Shown here piece by piece: positions 57,074 to 64,000 of a DNA stretch of 64,000 nt. Position 1 is the stretch's first letter; every line of letters starts with the position of its first letter. A program made the translations under genes and the position numbers. The stretch comes from Draconibacterium sp. (GTDB taxonomy: Bacteria > Bacteroidota > Bacteroidia > Bacteroidales > Prolixibacteraceae): the NCBI GenBank assembly GCA_016705335.1, contig JADIYN010000030.1, positions 38,983 through 102,982 of the forward strand, written 5' to 3'. Under the pieces are notes generated by a model, which saw only the letters and a program-made list of their open reading frames with translations, searched no databases and was not told the DNA's origin.

Positions 57074-57790
57074 ATGGCAAAGAATTTATATTTCCAATTT
57101 AAACAGTTCAAAATCATTCAGGAAAAAGCAGCCATGAAAGTGAACACCGACGGGGTTTTACTGGGTGCCTGGACAAACATTCATGAAGCAGGATCTGTGC
57201 TTGACGTTGGCACAGGAACTGGTTTAATTGCACTGATGATTGCACAGAGATGTGATGCAACGATTACAGGTGTGGAAATTGAAAAAAATGCAGCAGATGA
57301 AGCGGTTCAAAATGTGCAAAACTCACAATGGGGGAACCGTATTATTATTCAAAATTGTTCTTTTCAGTATTTTGCTGCCAATACCGATGAAAAATTCGAT
57401 TTAATTGTTTCTAATCCTCCTTTTTTTTCAAACGGTATTAAAAATGCAAATCCTCATTTATCAATGGCGCGTCACAATCACATGCTGCCTTTTGATGATA
57501 TAATTTATGGTTCAACAAAATTGCTCGGCGAAAATGGAAGGTTGGCACTGATTTTACCTTTCGATCAGGCTAACAGTTTTGTTGAGAAAGCAAAAGTAAA
57601 TGGTTTATTTTTAAACCGCGTAACAGAAGTTTCACCTTTTCCAAACAAAGAACCCAACCGTATTTTGATGGAGTTTGGGAAAACTGAAAAGTTTATGCAA
57701 AAAGCACAAATGTCAGTTTTCGATAATTCAAAAACAGAATACTCAGACGAATTTATAGCCTTGAGCCGTGATTTCTATTTAAAACTCTAA
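57074..57790 (+). CDS. trmN6: tRNA1(Val) (adenine37-N6)-methyltransferase
   Basis: SAM-dependent class I methyltransferase of the YfiC family that makes m6A37 in tRNA-Val. 238 residues, intact. SAM loop DVGTGTG (44-50), acidic strand end GVEIEKN, catalytic NPPF (114-117) in DLIVSNPPF, and RHNHMLPF downstream. Neighbour of the TIGR02757 gene, likely a shared transcript. Confidence 0.92.
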   Translation: MAKNLYFQFKQFKIIQEKAAMKVNTDGVLLGAWTNIHEAGSVLDVGTGTGLIALMIAQRCDATITGVEIEKNAADEAVQNVQNSQWGNRIIIQNCSFQYFAANTDEKFDLIVSNPPFFSNGIKNANPHLSMARHNHMLPFDDIIYGSTKLLGENGRLALILPFDQANSFVEKAKVNGLFLNRVTEVSPFPNKEPNRILMEFGKTEKFMQKAQMSVFDNSKTEYSDEFIALSRDFYLKL

Positions 57791-57933
57791 AAATTGGTTT
57801 TCGCAGGTTCAAAAAATTTCTATGTTTAATAAAATATCGCAAATAGTTGAACAATTGTCTTAAAAATGGGTTAAATTTCGAATGACGTTAAATTAAAATA
57901 ACACACAATAAAGTCTTTAATTATTAAAACTGT

Positions 57934-57941
57934 TACTTTTG
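57934..57941 (+). promoter_or_regulatory. -7 box (TACTTTTG) of the reductase gene
   Basis: Exact TAnnTTTG match 25 bases before the ATG at 57967. Confidence 0.45.
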
Positions 57942-57966
57942 CACAAAATTTTTACGAAAAAACACT

Positions 57967-58647
57967 ATGGAAATTGATATGAAACCAGATTTGCAAATTA
58001 TCACTAATTACTATAAAGTTCAGGAAATAAAACAGCTTACCGAAAATACTTTTGTTCTTTCATTACCAAAAAGCAGGTTCAAATTTGTTGCCGGACAACA
58101 TATTTCACTTTCAATCAAAGGAGATTACCAAAGTCGTGAATATTCGATTTACAGCGCAGAGGAAAGCGATAATCTTCAGGTGTTGGTTAAGGAAGTGGAA
58201 GGTGGTTATTTTTCGCCAAAACTAAAGCATTTAAAAGCCGGAGATATGGTTGAAGTGCACGGACCTTTCGGGAAATTTGGGCTCGAAGAAAAAAAGCGCC
58301 ACACACATCAACATGTTTTTATTGCAAGTGGAACTGGGATTGCACCTTTTCACAGTATCGTAAAAACGAATCCTGATTTAAATTACCAACTTATTCTTGG
58401 CGTTCGGTATGCAAATGAAGCGTATGAAATAGAGGATTACGACAGAAAAATGTTTACACTTTGCACATCCCGCGATGAAAAAGGCGATTTCAAAGGCCGT
58501 CTGACTGAATATCTGAAAAAAACAGAATTCAATAAAAACACTTGCTTTTACCTTTGTGGTAACAGTGACATGATTTTCGATGCCATGGAAATTCTGAAAA
58601 CCAAAGGATTTGAACGCGAAAGTGTTACGGTTGAGGTTTATTTCTAA
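57967..58647 (+). CDS. Ferredoxin-NADP reductase-type FAD/NAD(P) oxidoreductase
   Basis: 226 residues, intact. FAD-binding REYSIYSA (57-64: the RxYS motif), PFGKFGL, NAD(P) loop GTGIAPF (122-128) and the C-terminal CGNSDMIFDAME. The fold is the FNR/phthalate dioxygenase reductase type without a ferredoxin domain, so the electron partner is separate. The aromatic C-terminus ends TVEVYF. Probable role: electron transfer between NAD(P)H and a ferredoxin or flavin partner. Confidence 0.88.
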   Translation: MEIDMKPDLQIITNYYKVQEIKQLTENTFVLSLPKSRFKFVAGQHISLSIKGDYQSREYSIYSAEESDNLQVLVKEVEGGYFSPKLKHLKAGDMVEVHGPFGKFGLEEKKRHTHQHVFIASGTGIAPFHSIVKTNPDLNYQLILGVRYANEAYEIEDYDRKMFTLCTSRDEKGDFKGRLTEYLKKTEFNKNTCFYLCGNSDMIFDAMEILKTKGFERESVTVEVYF

Positions 58648-58744
58648 CCACTGTTATTAGTTCATAAATTTCTTTAAAGATGATTTTTTACCTTGTACCT
58701 TCGTTTTTCGTTTTGTACTTTTCAAAAAAATAAAATTTCAAAAT

Positions 58745-59540
58745 ATGAAAATCAATTTGGCACTTGTTTTTTTATTGATGTTTTCTGTTTCGCAAATTGC
58801 AGATGCACAGAAAAGTAAATCAATTTTTAACGGTAAAAACCTGGATGGTTGGGTAAAACACGGCACCGAAAAATGGTATGTCGAAGATGGTCTTTTAATT
58901 TGCGAAAGCGGTCCCGACAAAGAATACGGTTACCTTTCGACCGAAAAAAACTACAATGATTTTGAACTCGATGTTGAATTTCCAGCAGGAAGCAAACGGA
59001 AACAGCGGAGTTTTTTTTTCGTTCAACTTTCGAAGGCACAAAAGTTAGCGGCTGGCAGGTTGAAGTGGCTCCGCCAAATCATGACACAGGCGGAATTTAC
59101 GAATCATACGGTCGTGGTTGGCTGGTTCAAATCCCCGATGAAAAGGAAAATATCCTGAAAATGGGTGAGTGGAACAAAATGAAGATCCGTGTTGAGGGCG
59201 GTCATGTTACAACGTGGCTCAATGGTGAGCAAATGGTTGACATAACCGATGATAAAATTGCCGAAGGAAAGGTGCAATTGCTTTACAAATTCATGATGGC
59301 GGTGGCATAAAAGTTAAATGGCGGAATTTGAAAGTAGAAGGAGTTCAGCCTCCCCAAGCCCATCAGAAGGAAGAGGGGGTAAAAAAATCCATCTTTTTTA
59401 TTTTTAAAAAGATGGATTTTTTGTTTCCCTCCTTTGGAGGGATTAAGGGAGGCTTATTCTTTGGAGGGGTTGGGGGAGGCCTTTTCAATCTTGTAATAAT
59501 GAAAAAACTCAATTATTGTAGCCCGAACCTGATACTCTGA
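58745..59540 (+). CDS. DUF1080 (3-keto-disaccharide hydrolase) family protein, frameshifted, read into a repeat
   Basis: Signal peptide MKINLALVFLLMFSVSQIADAQ. The concanavalin-like DUF1080 domain shows IFNGKNLDGWVKHGTEKWYVEDGLLICESG, KNYNDFELDVEF, NSGVFFRS-type part in a second frame, and HDTGGIYESYGRGWL. Breaks are near 59000-59010 and near 59285; the corrected end reads GGGIKVKWRNLKVEGV. The usual stop just after this point is gone: TAG at the start of the G-rich repeat appears as CAG, so the frame would run through the repeat to 59540. The ancestral end was probably about 59345. Likely a secreted or lipoprotein carbohydrate enzyme. Confidence 0.75.
59346..59480. repeat. MITE-like G-rich palindromic element holding two convergent gene ends
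   Basis: Left end AGCCTCCCCAAGCCC and right end GGGGTTGGGGGAGGCC with a second inner copy CCCTCCTTTGGAGGGATTAA-GGGAGGC. Both the DUF1080 gene (+) and the CarboxypepD_reg-like gene (-) read into it, the latter ending ASPNPSKE. It encloses a strong terminator. Confidence 0.7.
59382..59422. terminator. Strong bidirectional terminator inside the repeat
   Basis: 17-bp perfect stem AAAAAATCCATCTTTTT/AAAAAGATGGATTTTTT with a 7-base loop. Confidence 0.8.
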
Positions 59541-60227
59541 TGATAAGTAAGGTAAAACGTCCTGGCTGTTAAACCACAACATAAATGAGTCGGCTTCTGA
59601 GTCATTCATTCCTGTCAGCATCATCACTTTTTCCTTGTTGTAATTTTGCGAGTGCATTTCCCAGTTCTTTTGGATTATCATTTCTTTTCGCACTTCGCGT
59701 TTTCGTTTTTCTTTTTTGCTCAAATAATATTGCCAGTATGAAACCGGATTAAAAAATGCAGCCAGAATTGGCGGGGCTTCGTTAAAAGCATCGCCACGCA
59801 ATTCAGGGGTAATGTCGGTTGGTTTCCCGGCGCCAATTCCCAAATCTACTTTTGGCTTTTCACCTTCAACCACCACTTCACGAAGCGCGTAATTCGAAGG
59901 CAACATAATAAAAACGAGCGTGTTATAGCCTGTATAATTTGCCGGTACTTTTATTTTCTTTTGTTCAAACCCGATGGAAGTAACAATTAAACTGTCTATA
60001 TTCATCATTTCGATAGTGAAATAACCATCGGAGTTGGTAGTTGTGCCGCTGTGCGTGCGGAAATTTATAACATTTGCGTAAGGAACTGCAGAACTGTCGC
60101 CTGCACTGATAATCCGTCCCTGAAGTTTGATAAGAACAGGATCGATCAAATCAGGATCATCCTGTGCAATGCCTTGAAATGAAAGAAACACAAAACTTAA
60201 AAAACCAATAACAGCAACGATTTTCAT
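59454..60227 (-). CDS. Exported protein with CarboxypepD_reg-like domain
   Basis: 257 residues. Signal peptide MKIVAVIGFLSFVFLSFQGIAQ. Residues about 32-115 are a carboxypeptidase regulatory-like (CNA-B/DUF4480-type) beta-sandwich: LQGRIISAGDSSAVPYANVIN, GTTTNSDGYFTIEM, SIGFEQKKI, VFIMLP. Such domains open TonB receptors, but here a helical region (YLSKKEKRKREVRKEMI) follows instead of a barrel. The last residues ASPNPSKE come from the repeat at 59346, so the natural C-terminus may be altered. Role unknown. Confidence 0.75.
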   Translation of the reverse strand: MKIVAVIGFLSFVFLSFQGIAQDDPDLIDPVLIKLQGRIISAGDSSAVPYANVINFRTHSGTTTNSDGYFTIEMMNIDSLIVTSIGFEQKKIKVPANYTGYNTLVFIMLPSNYALREVVVEGEKPKVDLGIGAGKPTDITPELRGDAFNEAPPILAAFFNPVSYWQYYLSKKEKRKREVRKEMIIQKNWEMHSQNYNKEKVMMLTGMNDSEADSFMLWFNSQDVLPYLSSEYQVRATIIEFFHYYKIEKASPNPSKE

Positions 60228-60330
60228 CCTTTTAATTTTAATCTTTCAAAAATATGTAAAATGTTTAACGGAGGGTTGTTATAAACATTTTTTAACCGAA
60301 CTTTTATATTGTTGCGATCTGCTATCATTA

Positions 60331-61031
60331 TTAAAAAGCGATTGAAATTTTTGAATTTACAGGTGTAAATTGTTTCAGGTTATTATCATAAATTGAATTA
60401 ATCTGAAATTTGGTATTCACATTTTTGGTTTTTCGTTTTAACCCTGCACCCACTTCGCTTTGCAGAAACAACGGATTTCTGTACATCATCGGATCAAAAA
60501 AATCTTTTGGTTTATTTATGGGCGAAGTAAAATACTGACCATAAATAAAAGCATCAAGTTTTGGAGTAACCGCAAATTCGACAGATGCCTGAAATCCAAT
60601 TTGATAATTGGGTTTGGCGGCGTTGAGAATTGAATTTTGACGTGCCAGTCCTATTCCAAGATCAATTATAGTTTTATTGTTTACCCTGTATTTTAAGCTG
60701 TTATTGAAAAATTCATAAGAACCCAGCCCGGGATATTTGTTTTCAATTTTGTTTTGATCAAATGATATTTTTTTAAACGAAGAAGTTTCATTTAAAAAGA
60801 ATATTTCATTTAAACGGGTTGAAGGATTTTGGAGTGATAGATTATTAAAATAATTGGATTGCAAATCAGTTGAGAATGGTAGTATGTTTAATTTCTGCGG
60901 AATATAGATTCCAGGGCTTTTCAGTTTTATTGTATCCTCAGTTTGGGCAACGATTGAAAAGCAAATAAAGAAAAGGTAAAACGAAAGTGTTTATTTTTTG
61001 TATTATGCCTCTGATTAAGTTTATTTTCATT
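60331..61031 (-). CDS. Hypothetical outer-membrane-like protein, one frameshift
   Basis: The part from 60864 down reads NLSLQNPSTRLNEIFF, DLGIGLARQNSILN, FQASVEFAVTPKLDAFIYGQYFTSPIN, with alternating hydrophobic residues expected for beta-strands, but no family is certain. Upstream of it the same frame opens YLFFICFSIVAQTEDTIKLKS, a signal sequence. An ATG at 61029-61031 (MKINLIRGIIQ) joins it if one base is inserted near 60985, so I place the start there. About 233 residues. It follows the CarboxypepD_reg-like gene's promoter region and may share its transcript. Confidence 0.5.
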
Positions 61032-61296
61032 GCACTTTGTTTATTGAAAGGTGGATTGCGAGAACTTGTGTTTGAATTTTTTTTACTTCAGTCAAAAATA
61101 GTTGTTGTAAACATTTTAAATTTTGGCATAACAACATTTAACTAAATTTTTAACATGATTTAAGTGTCACCAATAATTCACAGATATTTCCTTAAATTGC
61201 ACAATATCATTTGAAATTGAACTCAGCAAAATATGATATTATTAAATGTTGTATATCGATTTAAATGAATAATAAAAACAACTAAATCAGTTTGTC

Positions 61297-63759
61297 ATGC
61301 TAAATATTATAAAAAAGCTTTCTCTTTTTTCCCTTGTAATTCCTGTGATTATAAGTTTTGCTGTGCCTGTTTTTGGGCAATCGCTTAGTGAAATAACTGC
61401 TGACCGGGTGTCGCTCGCCAATGGTTGGAAACTCTCACCTGTTGGTAAAATGCTGCCACTTGGCGATTTGCCGTTAAACATTGCAGTTTCGCCTTCAGGG
61501 AAATTGCTTGCGGTTACAAACAACGGGCAAAGTACACAAAGCATCCAGCTTATCGATGCAAAAGAATTTAAAACGCTCGACTCGGTTGTTATTGGTAAAA
61601 GCTGGCTTGGCCTGACTTTTTCGAAAGATGGAAAAACACTTTATGCATCTGGTGGAAATGATAACTGGATTATTCGATATAAAGTAAAAGCCAATAAACT
61701 GGAAAATTTCGATACAATAGTTATTGGAAATCCCTGGCCTGAAAAAATATCTATTGCCGGAATTGCTGTTGATGACGACAGAAATTTGCTGTACACAGTT
61801 ACAAAGGAAAATAATTCCTTGTATGTTGTTGATTTAAAAAGTAAAACGGTTCAAAAGCAAATTCCGCTTGGTGGCGAAGGTTATACCTGCCTGTTATCAA
61901 AAGATAAAAAAATGCTTTTTGTTTCGTGCTGGGGTTGCGATAAGGTAATTTTGTATGATACTGAGAGGCAGGAAATTGCCGGTTCTGTGCCGGTTGGCGA
62001 CAATCCCAACGACATGTGCATCACCAAAAACGGGAAATTCCTTTTTGTAAGTAATGCCAACGACAACTCGGTTTCAGTGATTTCGCTAAAAGAAAAAAAA
62101 GTAGTTGAAATACTGAATTCTGCTCTTTATCCCAATTCTCCATCTGGTTCTACCACAAATAGTTTGGCCTTGAGTGAAGATGAGGAAACATTGTATATTG
62201 CCAATGCCGATAATAATTGCCTGGCAGTTTTTGATGTGAGTACTCCCGGAAAAAGTTTTAGCAAAGGTTTTATTCCAACTGCCTGGTATCCAACCTGTGT
62301 TCGGGTTGTGGGGAATGACATTTTTATTACCAACGGAAAAGGGCTCTCTTCAAAACCAAATCCACTGGGTCCCAGTCCCGAAAGCAGCAAAGAAAGAGTA
62401 GAGCGCCACAAGGATTTGGACGTGAAAAACATGGAGGTTCAGTATATTGGAGGGCTTTTCCACGGTACGCTTCAAGCATTGGAAACACCTGATGAAAAAC
62501 AACTGGGCATTTTTTCACAGGCAGTTTATCAAAATGTACCCTACAACAAAGAAAACGAAATGATATCTTCCGGCGAAGAAGGAAATCCTGTGCCTTCAAC
62601 GGTGGGGGAAAAATCGCCAATCAAATATGTTTTTTATGTTATCAAGGAAAACCGAACTTACGACCAGGTTTTGGGAGATATTCCTGAAGGAAATGGCGAT
62701 CCCAATCTTGTTCTTTTTGGGAAAGATGTTACACCCAATCAACATGCAATTGCGCAACAATTTGTATTACTAGATAATTTTTATGTTGATGGCGAAGTTA
62801 GCGCTGATGGCCACAACTGGACAATGGGTGCATATGCTACTGATTATCTTGAAAAAAACTGGCCTACAAGTTACGGTGGAAGAGGCGGTTCATATCCGGG
62901 GGAAGGAAGCCGCGAAATTGCCAACGGGAAAGTATTTTTGTGGGATCTGTGTAAAAAATACGGTGTGTCATACAGGAGTTATGGCGAGTTTATTTCGGAT
63001 GACAAAACCCCAAATATACCTGCTTTGAAAGATCATTTCTGTGAAAATTATGTAGGTTGGGATATGTCGATTCGGGATACAGTGAGATTTGGCTGGTGGA
63101 AAAAAGATTTCGAGAATTTACTGACTGCCGGTAATGTACCACAATTTAACAGCATCCGATTTGGCAACGACCACACCGAAGGGCTGAAAGTTGGCCGCCC
63201 AACCCAAAAAGCCCATGTTGCCGATAACGACCTGGCAGTTGGAATGTTTGTCGATTATTTGAGCCATTCGCCAATCTGGAATGAAAGTGTAATAATAATT
63301 TTGGAAGATGATGCCCAAAATGGTCCCGACCATGTAGATGCGCACCGAACGACTGCTTACATTGCAGGAGGTTTTGTTAAACAAGGTTTTGTCGATCACA
63401 CCATGTATTCAACCTCATCGGCTTTGCGCACAATAGAGTTGATTTTAGGATTACCGCCAATGAGCCAGTATGATGCGGCTGCCGAGCCCATGTGGCGCTG
63501 TTTCGAAAAAACGGCAAGTCATCCACCGTTTAATTCGCTTCCCAACTTAGTCGATTTAAATCTTAAAAATACTGCAGAAACTTCTATGTCACGATTAAGT
63601 GAAAAATTTGATTTCAGCAAGGAAGACAGAATTAGGGATGACCTGTTTAACATGGTGATTTGGGCTGCAATTAAAGGATTTGACAGTCCTTGTCCGGCGC
63701 CTGTTCATGCCGGGTTTTTTACACCGGCTCCGGATGATGATGAAAAAGACGATGAATAA
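61297..63759 (+). CDS. YncE-like beta-propeller fused to a phosphoesterase domain
   Basis: 820 residues, intact. Signal peptide at residues 1-28. Residues about 45-400 form a seven-bladed propeller with repeated blades (GLTFSKDGKTLYAS, CLLSKDKKMLFVSCWG, MCITKNGKFLFVSNANDN, LALSEDEETLYIAN). From about 455 an alkaline-phosphatase-like/phosphoesterase (PF04185) domain starts at VFYVIKENRTYDQVLGD and carries GEVSADGHNW, NSIRFGNDHTEG and LEDDAQNGPDHVDAHRT, metal-binding stretches of the family. The C-terminal tail is Asp/Glu-rich. Secreted or periplasmic; substrate unknown. Preceded by 265 bases with no clear promoter. Confidence 0.85.
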   Translation: MLNIIKKLSLFSLVIPVIISFAVPVFGQSLSEITADRVSLANGWKLSPVGKMLPLGDLPLNIAVSPSGKLLAVTNNGQSTQSIQLIDAKEFKTLDSVVIGKSWLGLTFSKDGKTLYASGGNDNWIIRYKVKANKLENFDTIVIGNPWPEKISIAGIAVDDDRNLLYTVTKENNSLYVVDLKSKTVQKQIPLGGEGYTCLLSKDKKMLFVSCWGCDKVILYDTERQEIAGSVPVGDNPNDMCITKNGKFLFVSNANDNSVSVISLKEKKVVEILNSALYPNSPSGSTTNSLALSEDEETLYIANADNNCLAVFDVSTPGKSFSKGFIPTAWYPTCVRVVGNDIFITNGKGLSSKPNPLGPSPESSKERVERHKDLDVKNMEVQYIGGLFHGTLQALETPDEKQLGIFSQAVYQNVPYNKENEMISSGEEGNPVPSTVGEKSPIKYVFYVIKENRTYDQVLGDIPEGNGDPNLVLFGKDVTPNQHAIAQQFVLLDNFYVDGEVSADGHNWTMGAYATDYLEKNWPTSYGGRGGSYPGEGSREIANGKVFLWDLCKKYGVSYRSYGEFISDDKTPNIPALKDHFCENYVGWDMSIRDTVRFGWWKKDFENLLTAGNVPQFNSIRFGNDHTEGLKVGRPTQKAHVADNDLAVGMFVDYLSHSPIWNESVIIILEDDAQNGPDHVDAHRTTAYIAGGFVKQGFVDHTMYSTSSALRTIELILGLPPMSQYDAAAEPMWRCFEKTASHPPFNSLPNLVDLNLKNTAETSMSRLSEKFDFSKEDRIRDDLFNMVIWAAIKGFDSPCPAPVHAGFFTPAPDDDEKDDE

Positions 63760-63761
63760 AC

Positions 63762-63805
63762 AAAAAGGTGCCAGAGGAATTGAATCTAACTAGCACCTTT
63801 TTTTT
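63762..63805 (+). terminator. Terminator of the phosphoesterase gene
   Basis: 10-bp stem AAAAAGGTGC/GCACCTTTTT with a 21-base loop and a T8 run, directly after the stop. It also faces the valS end on the other strand. Confidence 0.8.
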
Positions 63806-63843
63806 ACTTTTTTATCAAAGGACTTTAAAGCTTAAATAGAATC

Positions 63844-64000
63844 CTATCTCAACCCCGCAATCCTCTCCTCCAAAACTTTAATCTTAGCCTCCGCATCCGC
63901 CTGTTTTGCTTTTTCAAGTGCAACAACTGCTTCAGGTGCGCTGGCTACAAATCGCTCGTTACTTAATTTTTGCAAAACTGAATTCAGAAAACCCTGCATG
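63844..64000 (-). CDS. valS: Valyl-tRNA synthetase, C-terminal fragment
   Basis: Only the last 51 codons are in the window; the gene continues past its right edge. The visible sequence FLNSVLQKLSNERFVASAPEAVVALEKAKQADAEAKI is the C-terminal coiled coil that distinguishes ValRS from IleRS and binds tRNA. Stop at 63844-63846. Confidence 0.85.
   Translation of the reverse strand, partial: MQGFLNSVLQKLSNERFVASAPEAVVALEKAKQADAEAKIKVLEERIAGLR

Noticed and set aside
1..64000. tRNA, rRNA, riboswitch or CRISPR loci
   Set aside because: No cloverleaf, rRNA core or known riboswitch consensus could be recognised by eye; a covariance-model search would be needed to exclude weak ones.

Overview
The window comes from a member of the Bacteroidota, most likely a marine or sediment Bacteroidia close to Marinilabiliales/Prolixibacteraceae (inference). 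The evidence is repeated TAnnTTTG-type -7 promoter boxes with no Shine-Dalgarno sequences, a fused SecDF, a MetG with KISTS in place of KMSKS, an HU-like/SPOR protein, an rpsP with a long Ala/Glu-rich tail, three tandem cyclophilins and many lipoproteins. No rRNA, tRNA, CRISPR array, SusC/SusD pair, phage or transposase gene is visible.

Layout. 1-8.7 kb: 3' part of a beta-helix surface protein, GNAT acetyltransferase, metG, a glycine-rich collagen-like lipoprotein, an FAD oxidoreductase and lysA. 8.7-11.4 kb: an accessory patch with a 20/21-bp-phased array of GCAGGRA motifs arranged as two opposed halves, a hairpin, a DUF4240 gene followed by a long imperfect palindrome resembling an integron attC site, and a serine-hydrolase lipoprotein. 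11.5-19.5 kb: glycosyltransferase, threonylcarbamoyl-AMP synthase, mscL, a DUF2807 adhesin-like protein, rimM-rpsP, rfbB, galE and the HU/SPOR protein. 19.6-30.8 kb: a carbohydrate-associated region (GH127, Gfo/Idh/MocA oxidoreductase, two TIM-barrel isomerases, aldo/keto reductase, sulfatase) mixed with a nitroreductase, dodecin and a CNNM/CBS protein. 31-33.7 kb: methionine salvage (mtnA-mtnP) and a HAD phosphatase. 33.7-41 kb: three tandem peptidyl-prolyl isomerases, an acyl-carrier-like protein lacking its serine, an S4 protein, a C1 peptidase, MmcQ/YjbR, YraN, LD-carboxypeptidase and a HAD phosphatase. 41.3-47.2 kb: a five-gene MacAB-TolC-type exporter. 47.3-55.5 kb: DUF5916 protein, mdh, a hairpin repeat array, a GGCT-like protein, a small membrane protein, secDF and tatA. 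55.5-64 kb: lolD, TIGR02757 protein, trmN6, a ferredoxin-reductase-like protein, DUF1080 protein, two surface or secreted proteins, a YncE/phosphoesterase protein and the 3' end of valS.

More than twenty-five genes are broken by one-base indels, often in homopolymers and including essential genes (metG, rimM, rpsP, secDF, lolD, galE). I read these as sequence errors rather than pseudogenes and give the span of the reconstructed gene. Three genes (the glycosyltransferase, the TolC homologue and probably the DUF5916 gene) also seem to lack internal segments.

Three families of intergenic repeat recur: a G/C-skewed palindromic MITE-like element (TCCCTCC-TTT-GGAGGG ... GGGAGGC), heptamer-phased strings built on CTTnnnA/GTTTnnn, and single-locus phased arrays at 8.74-9.06 kb and 50.53-50.74 kb. 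The best candidates for something undescribed are the two phased arrays, the palindrome after the DUF4240 gene, the cyclophilin fused to a dead trypsin-like domain, and the serine-less carrier-protein homologue.
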